From positions 1-13,335 of the forward strand of contig JAAYFR010000043.1 of assembly GCA_012728155.1 (NCBI GenBank): a stretch of DNA of 13,335 bases, in the 5' to 3' direction. The DNA comes from Bacteroidales bacterium (GTDB lineage: Bacteria; Bacteroidota; Bacteroidia; Bacteroidales; Dysgonomonadaceae). Of this stretch, positions 1 to 6,279 are shown piece after piece. Position numbers and translations under genes: made by a program. Each line of letters starts with the position of its first letter. Position 1 is the stretch's first letter. A model generated the notes under the pieces. The model saw only the letters and a list, made by a program, of their open reading frames with translations, was not told the DNA's origin and made no database searches.

Positions 1-570
1 ACTCAATACGATGGTGACGGCAATGAAAAACATCATGGCGTATTCGATGAATTGTGTGGGTAACCGCCGTGTCCGCGCAAACTCGGTATCGAATGATACG
101 GAGACAATGGCATGATAAAAGAGGACAAAGAAAAGTCCCAGGATCAGCGATAGGAGGAGGAGTGCCGTGATATCGCTCCGGGTGATGGTGAGGATATTGC
201 CGAAAAGGTATTCCGACAAGTTGGGAGCATAGCCGGGCGTGAGGAAGGTGAGTACTATCCCGATGGCCATCCCTAACGACCAGAAGACGGCGATGGCGGA
301 GTCTTCACGTACACCCTGTTTCCGTGATAACCATTGGATGCCGAATGCCGAGAAAATGGAGAAGGCCATGGCCGACAAGATGGGGGGGAGGCTGAAATAA
401 AAACCGATACCCAAACCTCCCAATGAAGCATGGGTAATGCCGCCACTGATGAAAACCAATCGTTTTGTGACGACGTAAGTACCGATGATTCCACAGGCGA
501 TACTGGCAAAGAGACTGCCTAACAATGCATTGCGGAAGAAGGCGTAATTCAGGAGTTCGATGATATTCAT
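1..570 (-). CDS. Zinc/manganese-type ABC transporter permease, ABC-3 family (partial, C-terminus off the left edge)
   Basis: The visible 190 residues are the N-terminal part of an inner-membrane permease that forms the channel of a divalent metal importer (ZnuB/MntB family, normally about 260-280 residues). It reads without a stop to the window edge. Seen: a hydrophobic first helix, then GGITHASLGGLGIG at residues 43-56, the ABC-3 form of the conserved HAxLxG loop, then alternating hydrophobic segments at about 60-80, 92-112, 133-158 and 175-190. The ATG at 568-570 lies 4 bases after the stop of the upstream small gene, so the two are probably cotranscribed with aroA. The ATPase and binding-protein genes are not in view and may lie to the left. 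Zn2+ versus Mn2+ or Fe2+ cannot be decided from this sequence. The family call is strong. Confidence 0.9.
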   Translation of the reverse strand, partial: MNIIELLNYAFFRNALLGSLFASIACGIIGTYVVTKRLVFISGGITHASLGGLGIGFYFSLPPILSAMAFSIFSAFGIQWLSRKQGVREDSAIAVFWSLGMAIGIVLTFLTPGYAPNLSEYLFGNILTITRSDITALLLLSLILGLFFVLFYHAIVSVSFDTEFARTRRLPTQFIEYAMMFFIAVTIVLS

Positions 571-574
571 CCGT

Positions 575-1009
575 TCAGCTGGCATGTATTTTTTGTGCCC
601 TCAATTCATTGACGAACATCAGCACTTCGTCCTTCAACTGGTCTGGAAGGGATATCTCTCTCATTTGTAGGCTTCTGATCCAGCGAGGTTTCTCCTCATC
701 GAGTACGGAATAGAACACTTCCCGGAACTCATCTATCTCATTTGCGGCATAGCAGTCAGAATCGCGGTGGGCATACCGGTCGAGTTCCTCATCGTCGAAA
801 TATTCCGCCTCTTCGGCGAAAGCGGCGATCAGGCTATCCCGTTCACATATTTCATGTGCGCCACAACAGCCACTATCTCCCAAGTTGATGGAGGGGGGAG
901 TTGCTTCCCGCTCTTTGTTGTTTCCTCTCCTTCGTTGCAAGTAATTGGAGAGACTAAGTGCCACCACGAAAAAGAGTATAATGGCTGCAAAAAGAAATAA
1001 GCTTTGCAT
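575..1009 (-). CDS. Small membrane-anchored protein of unknown function with a CCGAHEIC motif
   Basis: A 144-residue protein whose function I do not recognise. Residues 2-22 form one hydrophobic helix followed by RRR (26-28), which by the positive-inside rule puts the rest in the cytoplasm. After a short linker comes C48-C49-G-A-H52-E-I-C55-E, a compact Cys/His cluster that could bind a metal. Residues 66-95 are very acidic (EEAEYFDDEELD and following) and contain one further Cys (86). The C-terminal third (about 93-140) looks helical and soluble. The gene starts 5 bases after aroA and ends 4 bases before the metal permease, so it very likely belongs to that transcription unit. A role linked to metal import is inference from motif plus neighbour. 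That it is a real gene is supported by tight packing and coherent composition. Confidence 0.8.
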   Translation of the reverse strand: MQSLFLFAAIILFFVVALSLSNYLQRRRGNNKEREATPPSINLGDSGCCGAHEICERDSLIAAFAEEAEYFDDEELDRYAHRDSDCYAANEIDEFREVFYSVLDEEKPRWIRSLQMREISLPDQLKDEVLMFVNELRAQKIHAS

Positions 1010-1014
1010 AATAA

Positions 1015-2244
1015 TTACCTTTCTTCAATTATAAATCCCGCCTGTCTCAGGTCGCTCCAAAAATCAGGGGAGGATTTGAAAACTACGTGAGGATCATTGA
1101 CAATGAGTGATCCGAATAGAATGGCACCGGGCGCCAAAGACATAGCCATCCGGTGATCGTCATAAGTGTCGATTGCCGGCTCTTTCTCCGGCACACACCG
1201 CTCCCCGTCCCATTCCAGCATCCCGTTCCCATTCTCTTTGAGCAGGTAGCCCAGTTTTTTCAACTCGTTGATCAGTGCGGCTACCCTGTCAGTCTCTTTT
1301 ATCTTCAGGCTTTGAATGCCGGAGAAAAGAAAGGGTACACTTTTAAAACAACAAGTGGCGGCAAAAGTTTGTGCTAGGTCCGGTTCATTGACAAAATCGT
1401 GGAAAAATTTCTTGTTTTTCTTTTTTGTATTTCGGATGATAATACCTTCGGGAAGAAATTCTGTGGTAACCCCCAAATCGGTGAACAGATTTGCTACATT
1501 GGAGTCACCCTGAAGGCTGTTTTTCCCTAATCCCTTCAGCATTACTTCCGATCCGGGGATAAGAGATACCATCTGATACCAGTAGGAGGCGGCAGTCCAA
1601 TCGGGCTCTACTACAAACTCTACTGCGTTATAGACTTGCGGTTTGACGATGATGTCGTTGCCATCCCATTTGGCTTGCACGCCGCATTTTTCCATCATGC
1701 TCAGTGTGAGTTGGATATAAGGCTTGGAGACAATTTCATTTTCGATATGCATTACCAATCCGTTTTCCATTACGGGTGCTATCATCAACAGGGCGGAGAT
1801 AAATTGTGAACTGATACTTCCTGACAGATAGACCTCTCCTCCTTTTAACCTTTTCCCTTTTATTTTCAGGGGCGGATATCCCTCTTTTTCCAAATAATCG
1901 ATTTCGGCTCCCAGTGCTACCAGCGTTTCCACCAATGGATAGATGGGTCTTTCATGCATCCGCTTCGAGCCTTTAATGATCCATTCGCCTTCCATCCCGG
2001 CCAAAAAGGCGGTCAGGAAACGCATGGCGGTGCCGGCGGCCTTTATATCAAACTGGTTGGATTTGGAATTAAATGTGTCAATGAGTACTTGTGTATCCTC
2101 ACAGTCGGACAAATTCTTGACAGGATAAGAATTCAGACTCAGGGCATTCAGGATAAGCGCCCTATTACTCATACTTTTCGATGCAGGAAGCTGTATGGTG
2201 GTACGCAGCGCGTCGGGTGGAAATATTGTATATTGCAATGGCAT
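1015..2244 (-). CDS. aroA: 3-phosphoshikimate 1-carboxyvinyltransferase (EPSP synthase)
   Basis: Cytoplasmic enzyme of the shikimate pathway; it joins phosphoenolpyruvate to shikimate-3-phosphate, giving EPSP for chorismate and aromatic amino acids. The 409 residues are slightly shorter than E. coli AroA (427). Motifs in order: SKSMSNRA at 22-29 (substrate Lys/Ser/Arg), AGTAMRFLTA at 70-79 (PEP site), ERP at 98-100, GSISSQF at 142-148 (shikimate phosphate site), EPDLAQT at 287-293 with the catalytic Asp290, KETDR at 316-320 with the catalytic Glu317, and YDDHRMAM at 361-368. The position equal to E. coli Pro101 is Phe76. It heads a tight unit with the small Cys-motif gene and the metal permease. 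A promoter -7 element lies about 20 bases upstream of the ATG, so the start is well placed. Confidence 0.97.
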   Translation of the reverse strand: MPLQYTIFPPDALRTTIQLPASKSMSNRALILNALSLNSYPVKNLSDCEDTQVLIDTFNSKSNQFDIKAAGTAMRFLTAFLAGMEGEWIIKGSKRMHERPIYPLVETLVALGAEIDYLEKEGYPPLKIKGKRLKGGEVYLSGSISSQFISALLMIAPVMENGLVMHIENEIVSKPYIQLTLSMMEKCGVQAKWDGNDIIVKPQVYNAVEFVVEPDWTAASYWYQMVSLIPGSEVMLKGLGKNSLQGDSNVANLFTDLGVTTEFLPEGIIIRNTKKKNKKFFHDFVNEPDLAQTFAATCCFKSVPFLFSGIQSLKIKETDRVAALINELKKLGYLLKENGNGMLEWDGERCVPEKEPAIDTYDDHRMAMSLAPGAILFGSLIVNDPHVVFKSSPDFWSDLRQAGFIIEER

Positions 2245-2264
2245 TTCTGTATAAAATAGTGATA

Positions 2265-2272
2265 CAAAAATA
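2265..2272 (-). promoter_or_regulatory. Promoter -7 element for aroA
   Basis: On the minus strand this reads TATTTTTG, a perfect match to the Bacteroidota -7 consensus TAnnTTTG. Its inner edge is 20 bases from the aroA ATG, giving a leader of roughly 14 bases. No clear TTG sits at the usual -33 distance, so only the -7 half is supported. It suggests aroA is transcribed separately from the symporter gene upstream. Confidence 0.55.
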
Positions 2273-2355
2273 ATATTTTAAACCGAAGGTGGAGTGGTTT
2301 CTCTCCTCTTTTACTTTTGTTTTAATTGATTTAAACTTTTTTCTCTTTCAGCCCG

Positions 2356-3690
2356 TTACGCCACAAGTCCATAAATGAAAATAGCCAACATGGCAATGGG
2401 TACTACATAGCGTAGCAGGAATATATAGGTTTTTAAAAATCCGATGCTATATTTGAGCGACCTCTCATTGGTGAGTTGGGCATATACAATCTTCTTGTCG
2501 AGATACCATCCTACAAAAAGAGAGATGAAGAATCCCCCTATGGGCAGCATGAATTTGGCAGAGGCTACATCGAGGAAGTTGAAGAACGAAGAGGAGAATG
2601 AGGCGAAAATTCCCAATATGATTACACCTGTGGTGACGAGCAGGGTGCTTTTTCTTCTCGATATATGGTACTCTTCATGGATATATACCGTGACCACCTC
2701 CATAAGTGAGATGGTGGAGGTAAGAGCTGCCAGTGCCAGCAGACAAAAGAAAAAAGTGCTCCAGATCATCGAACCCGGCATCTGGTTAAATAACTCCGGT
2801 ATTGTGATGAAGAGGAGTCCCGGTCCACCGGCTACCAATTCGTCGACAATTGTGGCCGGATTGGCAGTCAGTGCAAATGCTGCGGGGAAGATGACCACGC
2901 CAGCGAGAATAGCTACCAGCGTGTCGAGGAGGGAGACCTGCACTGCCGTTTTTACGAGCGGAGTATTGTCATTGAAGTAGGAGCCGTAAGTGATCATGCA
3001 ACCCATGCCAAGGGAGAGGGAGAAAAATGCTTGCCCCATGGCATCAAGGAAGAGGGTCGATTTAACTTGCGACCAGTCGGGTTTGAAAAGAAAGTTGAGC
3101 CCTGCTCCGGCACCGTCGAGGGTGATGGCACGGATCGCTAATACCACAAGCAACAGGAAGAGTATGGGCATCATTATCTTTGCTGATAGCTCAATTCCTT
3201 TTTTCACTCCCGACAGGATAAAGAAGGCGGTGAGGAGCGTAAAGAGGATCATCCAGACAATCTGTCTCATAGGGTTGTTTTGCAGCGCTATGAAGTTGGC
3301 CGACAGGTCGGTTGTGCCGGAGAGAGAACCCGACACGGATTGAAAGATATAAACAAGTGTCCAGCCACACACCACCATGTAAAAACCCATGATGATAAAT
3401 CCGGTAAGTACGCCCAACCTGCCGACCCATTTCCATTGTGTACCGGGTGCAAGCAGGTGATAGGCGCCGGCGGTATTGGCCCTTGAACTCCTGCCCACCA
3501 TGAATTCACTTACCATGAGTGGTATGCCGAAAAACAAGATACAGCCAATATAGACCAGAATGAAGATGGCACCTCCTCCATCGGCAGTCTGACTCGGAAA
3601 GCGCCAGATATTGCCTAATCCTACGGCAGAACCGGCAGCGGCGGCCACTACTCCGATTTTTGATACGAATGTTACCCGTTTTTCAGTCAT
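2356..3690 (-). CDS. Sodium-dependent transporter, neurotransmitter:sodium symporter (NSS/SNF) family
   Basis: Inner-membrane secondary transporter with the LeuT fold that couples Na+ entry to uptake of an amino acid or related small amine. Its 444 residues with about 11 predicted helices match bacterial members such as MhsT and Tyt1. Seen: the hallmark TM1 stretch AAGSAVGLGNIWRFP at about 18-32, with the unwound Gly-rich substrate/sodium site, then GGGAIFILVY in TM2 and PLMVSEFMVGR near 57-67. A later helix carries AFFSLSLGMGCMITYGSYF, the TM6 part of the substrate site. The ATG follows the cysS stop after one base, so it is probably translationally coupled to cysS. Substrate is unknown; cysteine or another amino acid would fit the neighbour, but that is inference only. 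Confidence 0.93.
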   Translation of the reverse strand: MTEKRVTFVSKIGVVAAAAGSAVGLGNIWRFPSQTADGGGAIFILVYIGCILFFGIPLMVSEFMVGRSSRANTAGAYHLLAPGTQWKWVGRLGVLTGFIIMGFYMVVCGWTLVYIFQSVSGSLSGTTDLSANFIALQNNPMRQIVWMILFTLLTAFFILSGVKKGIELSAKIMMPILFLLLVVLAIRAITLDGAGAGLNFLFKPDWSQVKSTLFLDAMGQAFFSLSLGMGCMITYGSYFNDNTPLVKTAVQVSLLDTLVAILAGVVIFPAAFALTANPATIVDELVAGGPGLLFITIPELFNQMPGSMIWSTFFFCLLALAALTSTISLMEVVTVYIHEEYHISRRKSTLLVTTGVIILGIFASFSSSFFNFLDVASAKFMLPIGGFFISLFVGWYLDKKIVYAQLTNERSLKYSIGFLKTYIFLLRYVVPIAMLAIFIYGLVA

Positions 3691-3691
3691 A

Positions 3692-5170
3692 TCATAATCT
3701 CCACTCTACACCCTCCTTGGTGTCTTTTATCTCCACACCGACCGCTTTCAACTCATCGCGGATCTTATCGGAGGTAGCCCACTCTTTATTTTCCCGCGCC
3801 GATTTCCGGATGTCGATAATCAAATTCATCAACCCTTCAATCAGATCGTTACCACCTATATTTTTCGACTCGTCACGTAACCCCAGCACGTCAAAAATAA
3901 AGGCATGCATCAGCTTTTTCAATCTTTCGAGGTCGGTGGCGGAAAGGGTCTCTTTCTTGTCGTTGACAGAATTGATGAACCGTACCGCATCGAAGAGGTT
4001 GGCAATCAGCACTGGACTGTTGAAGTCGTCGTTCATGGCGGCATAGCAACTCTCTTCCAGTTCGGTGATATTTACCGAAGAAGAGGGCGAAGGTGATAAC
4101 TTCTCCAATACCGATAAGCTCTCCATCAGTTTTTTATATCCTTTTTCTGCCGCCTGTAATGCTTCGTTGGAGAAGTCGAGGGTACTCCTATAGTGTGATT
4201 GTGCCATGAAGAACCGTACCGTCATCGGGGAATAGCCTCGTTCCAACAACGGATGGTCGCCTGTAAAGAGCTCTTGGGGAAGAAAGCCATTACCGGCTGT
4301 TTTGGACATGCGCACGCCGTTTACTGTGAGCATATTGGTGTGCATCCAATATTTGGCTGGTGCGGTATGGTTGCAGGCGTTCGACTGTGCTATTTCATTG
4401 GTATGGTGGGTTGCCTGGAGGTCCATGCCTCCCCCATGTATATCGAAAGTAGTACCCAGATATTTCGTGCTCATTGCCGAGCACTCTATATGCCAGCCGG
4501 GAAATCCCCAGCCCCAAGGTGAGGGCCACTGCATCAGAGTTTCCGGTTTCGCTTTGATCCAAAGGGCGAAGTCGAGCCGTCCCCGTTTTTCATCCTGCCC
4601 GTCCAGTTCACGAGTGCCTTCAAGCAAATCTTCCAACTTCCGGTTGGTGAGCTGGCCATAATCATACTTCTGGCTGTATTTTTCCACATCGAAATAGATG
4701 GAGCCCTCCACCTCATAGGCGAGGCCTTCGTCGATAATTTTTTTGATCATCTCTATCTGTTCCAGAATATGTCCGGTGGCAGTCGGTTCGATACTGGGTG
4801 GTAGGATGTTGAAGAGCGCCATCACCTTATGAAACCCCAGGGTATATTTTTGAACAATCTCCATCGGCTCCAACTGCTCCAGTTTCGCCCTTTTGGCAAA
4901 CTTATCGTCGCCTTCATCCCGGTCGCCCTCTAAATGGCCGGCATCGGTGATGTTGCGTACATAGCGCACCTTGTATCCGAGATGAAGCAGGTACCTGAAT
5001 ATCATGTCAAAAGAGATGAAGGTGCGGCAATTTCCCAGATGCACATCGCTATATACGGTGGGGCCACATACATACATACCGACAAAAGGGGGATGAAGTG
5101 GCTCAAATGTTTCTTTCGTCCTGCTAAGCGTATTGTAGATTGTCAACTTTTTCTCTATTCCCTGATTCAT
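3692..5170 (-). CDS. cysS: Cysteine--tRNA ligase
   Basis: Class I aminoacyl-tRNA synthetase that charges tRNA-Cys in the cytoplasm. With the start at 5168-5170 (MNQGIEKK) it has 492 residues, normal for the family. Motifs: VCGPTVYSD at 34-42 with zinc ligand Cys35, HLGN at 44-47 (HIGH motif), GWHIEC with Cys230, HGGGMDLQATHHTNE at 245-259 (remaining zinc ligands among His255/His256/Glu259), and RMSKT at 287-291 (KMSKS motif). The C-terminal part is the helical DALR-type domain. The frame stays open upstream to a further ATG at 5312-5314, but those 48 extra codons match nothing in the family, and a textbook promoter (5196-5225) lies inside them, so I reject the longer start. It is cotranscribed with the symporter gene downstream. 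Confidence 0.97.
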   Translation of the reverse strand: MNQGIEKKLTIYNTLSRTKETFEPLHPPFVGMYVCGPTVYSDVHLGNCRTFISFDMIFRYLLHLGYKVRYVRNITDAGHLEGDRDEGDDKFAKRAKLEQLEPMEIVQKYTLGFHKVMALFNILPPSIEPTATGHILEQIEMIKKIIDEGLAYEVEGSIYFDVEKYSQKYDYGQLTNRKLEDLLEGTRELDGQDEKRGRLDFALWIKAKPETLMQWPSPWGWGFPGWHIECSAMSTKYLGTTFDIHGGGMDLQATHHTNEIAQSNACNHTAPAKYWMHTNMLTVNGVRMSKTAGNGFLPQELFTGDHPLLERGYSPMTVRFFMAQSHYRSTLDFSNEALQAAEKGYKKLMESLSVLEKLSPSPSSSVNITELEESCYAAMNDDFNSPVLIANLFDAVRFINSVNDKKETLSATDLERLKKLMHAFIFDVLGLRDESKNIGGNDLIEGLMNLIIDIRKSARENKEWATSDKIRDELKAVGVEIKDTKEGVEWRL

Positions 5171-5195
5171 AATGAGTGATGATTTTTTAGAGAGA

Positions 5196-5225
5196 CAAAA
5201 ATACAAATTAATTTTAATTTGCCAA
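5196..5225 (-). promoter_or_regulatory. Promoter of cysS-symporter unit
   Basis: On the minus strand TTG (5225-5223) is followed by exactly 19 bases and TATTTTTG (5203-5196), a textbook Bacteroidota promoter (TTG, about 19 bases, TAnnTTTG). Transcription would begin near 5189, leaving a leader of about 19 bases before the ATG at 5170. This fixes the cysS start. The -33 box sits in TTGGCAAA, the same octamer as in the divergent promoter. Confidence 0.82.
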
Positions 5226-5256
5226 TGAGACAATTCCGATAAATAGGAACAACTTG

Positions 5257-5272
5257 TCCCGACATGTCGGGA
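5257..5272. repeat. Perfect 16-bp palindrome
   Basis: TCCCGACATGTCGGGA is identical to its own reverse complement with no spacer. It lies about 31 bases upstream of the cysS -33 box and far upstream of the plus-strand promoters, so it does not terminate any gene in view. It could be an operator for a dimeric regulator, a dispersed intergenic repeat, or a structural element. The stem resembles the GTCCCG/CGGGAC stem of the hairpin at 7607-7635. Confidence 0.6.
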
Positions 5273-5276
5273 AGTA

Positions 5277-5306
5277 GTGTCAATCTGGAGAGGTAGGGAT
5301 TGGCAC
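5277..5306. repeat. Imperfect inverted repeat / 9-bp stem-loop
   Basis: GTGTCAATC (5277-5285) can pair with GATTGGCAC (5298-5306) over 9 bp, counting one G-T pair, around the 12-base loop TGGAGAGGTAGG. It starts 4 bases after the 16-bp palindrome ends, so the two form a tandem structured block in the middle of the divergent region. No T-run follows, so a terminator role is unlikely. Function is unknown. Confidence 0.45.
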
Positions 5307-5474
5307 ATTAGCATATTTGTTTTGCTTAAATTTTAAAAAAGAGACATTTTTATGATGATACTTTGCTAATTTTTAATATTTTTGTAGCTTCTATTAATTA
5401 ACTGTTTCAAAAAAGGAGTATTGCAACCTGTATATGCGTTTTTTTCAAGCAAAAGTAGGGCAAATCTATCTGTT

Positions 5475-5506
5475 TTGGCAAACCTAGAAAACGATTAATA
5501 TAGTTG
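5475..5506 (+). promoter_or_regulatory. Probable promoter of the DUF5020-purine permease unit
   Basis: TTG at 5475-5477 (within TTGGCAAA), a 21-base spacer and TATAGTTG at 5499-5506, which is TAnnTTTG with one mismatch. Transcription near 5513 would give a leader of about 22 bases. A perfect -7 box, TATTTTTG, also occurs at 5377-5384 without a well-placed -33 box. Use of that box would give a leader of about 145 bases, so a second upstream start is possible. Confidence 0.5.
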
Positions 5507-5535
5507 AACTTAATTTTTAAAAACAAAAAGTCTGT

Positions 5536-6261
5536 ATGGTACGAAAAATTGTTCTATCCTTTGCGATTTTATGTGCGGTAAGCGCCATCCAAGCGCAGAA
5601 CCTGCAACTGCACTTCGATCCCCGTAATTCACTCTATGGTGATGATGTGGCTCCGATCAATTATCTGACTGCCACCTTCGAGATGTTTAAGCCCGACAAA
5701 TGGGGAAACACATTTATGTTCGTCGATTTCGATTTTAGCTTCGATAAGCGGAATCCCGGATTGGCGTATGCCGAGATTGCGCGTGAGTTCAAGATTGGCG
5801 ATTTTCCGTTGCTGCCCCATATTGAGTATAATGGTGGCTTGGGATTAAGAGGGTTGGGCGGTGTTGGTTTCTCCATCCCGAGCTCTTACCTTGGCGGTTT
5901 TGGTTATCCCTTTAAGTTGGGGAATTTTTTTATGAGTACCTATGTGGCTTATAAATTGAATGCTTTTCAAGAGTTGAGCCATGATGCACAGTGGACCCTT
6001 ACCTGGAACTCTACCCTTGCCAACGGAAAAATCTCATTGGCCGGTTTTCTGGACCTCTGGTCAGAAGATAAATCATTTACGGAAGGGAGTGACGCGAAAG
6101 GGAAAAAAGCAGTCCTCCTAAGTGAACCGCAATTCTGGTATAATGTTACCTCTCAGTTTGCCATTGGCACCGAGGTGGAACTAAGTTATAATTTTGTGAA
6201 TAAATTTACTGAAAGTAAATTTTACGCCATCCCCACGATAGGCACCAAATGGATTTTTTAA
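5536..6261 (+). CDS. DUF5020 family outer-membrane protein, Tsx-like channel fold
   Basis: A 241-residue protein with an N-terminal signal peptide (basic MVRK, hydrophobic core to about residue 17, likely cleavage after Ala20 in AIQAQN). The mature part alternates short amphipathic stretches rich in Tyr, Trp and Phe with Gly/Asn/Asp turns, and ends in WIF with a terminal Phe, the classic signal for outer-membrane beta-barrel assembly. I recognise it as DUF5020, a Bacteroidota family related to the nucleoside channel Tsx of enterobacteria. The next gene, 18 bases downstream on the same strand, is a purine permease, which fits a role in passing nucleosides or nucleobases across the outer membrane. 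Family membership is fairly sure; the substrate is inferred from fold and neighbour. Confidence 0.83.
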   Translation: MVRKIVLSFAILCAVSAIQAQNLQLHFDPRNSLYGDDVAPINYLTATFEMFKPDKWGNTFMFVDFDFSFDKRNPGLAYAEIAREFKIGDFPLLPHIEYNGGLGLRGLGGVGFSIPSSYLGGFGYPFKLGNFFMSTYVAYKLNAFQELSHDAQWTLTWNSTLANGKISLAGFLDLWSEDKSFTEGSDAKGKKAVLLSEPQFWYNVTSQFAIGTEVELSYNFVNKFTESKFYAIPTIGTKWIF

Positions 6262-6279
6262 TCTAAACCTGTTGATATC

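Larger units (their letters stand above)
5171..5535. other. Divergent control region between cysS and the DUF5020 gene
   Basis: This is the only gene-free stretch over 300 bases. It holds the cysS promoter (5196-5225), a perfect 16-bp palindrome (5257-5272), a 9-bp stem-loop (5277-5306), an isolated -7-like box on the plus strand (TATTTTTG, 5377-5384) and a probable proximal promoter for the plus-strand genes (5475-5506). The remainder is A/T-rich with a T7 run at 5439-5445. I see no tRNA, no convincing small ORF and no recognisable purine riboswitch or T-box. Confidence 0.75.

Noticed and set aside
273..509. 78-codon open frame on the minus strand in the metal permease region
   Set aside because: It is in a different frame on the same strand; the frame from 570 encodes a coherent ABC-3 permease.
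2280..2300. AAACC...GGTTT inverted repeat as a terminator after the symporter
   Set aside because: Only a 5-bp stem with an 11-base loop; too weak to call.
2444..2980. 178-codon open frame on the plus strand opposite the symporter
   Set aside because: Antisense to conserved helices of the NSS protein; low-complexity Ser/Thr-rich composition typical of a complementary-strand artefact.
5171..5330. T-box leader for cysS
   Set aside because: The promoter places the transcription start only about 19 bases from the ATG, leaving no space for a T-box, and none is expected in this phylum.
5421..5445. Attenuator before the Tsx-like gene (GCA...TGC followed by seven T)
   Set aside because: The stem is only three pairs; the T-run alone is not enough.
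5391..5535. Purine riboswitch ahead of the purine permease unit
   Set aside because: The conserved purine-aptamer core and three-way junction are not visible; only A/T-rich sequence and weak pairings.
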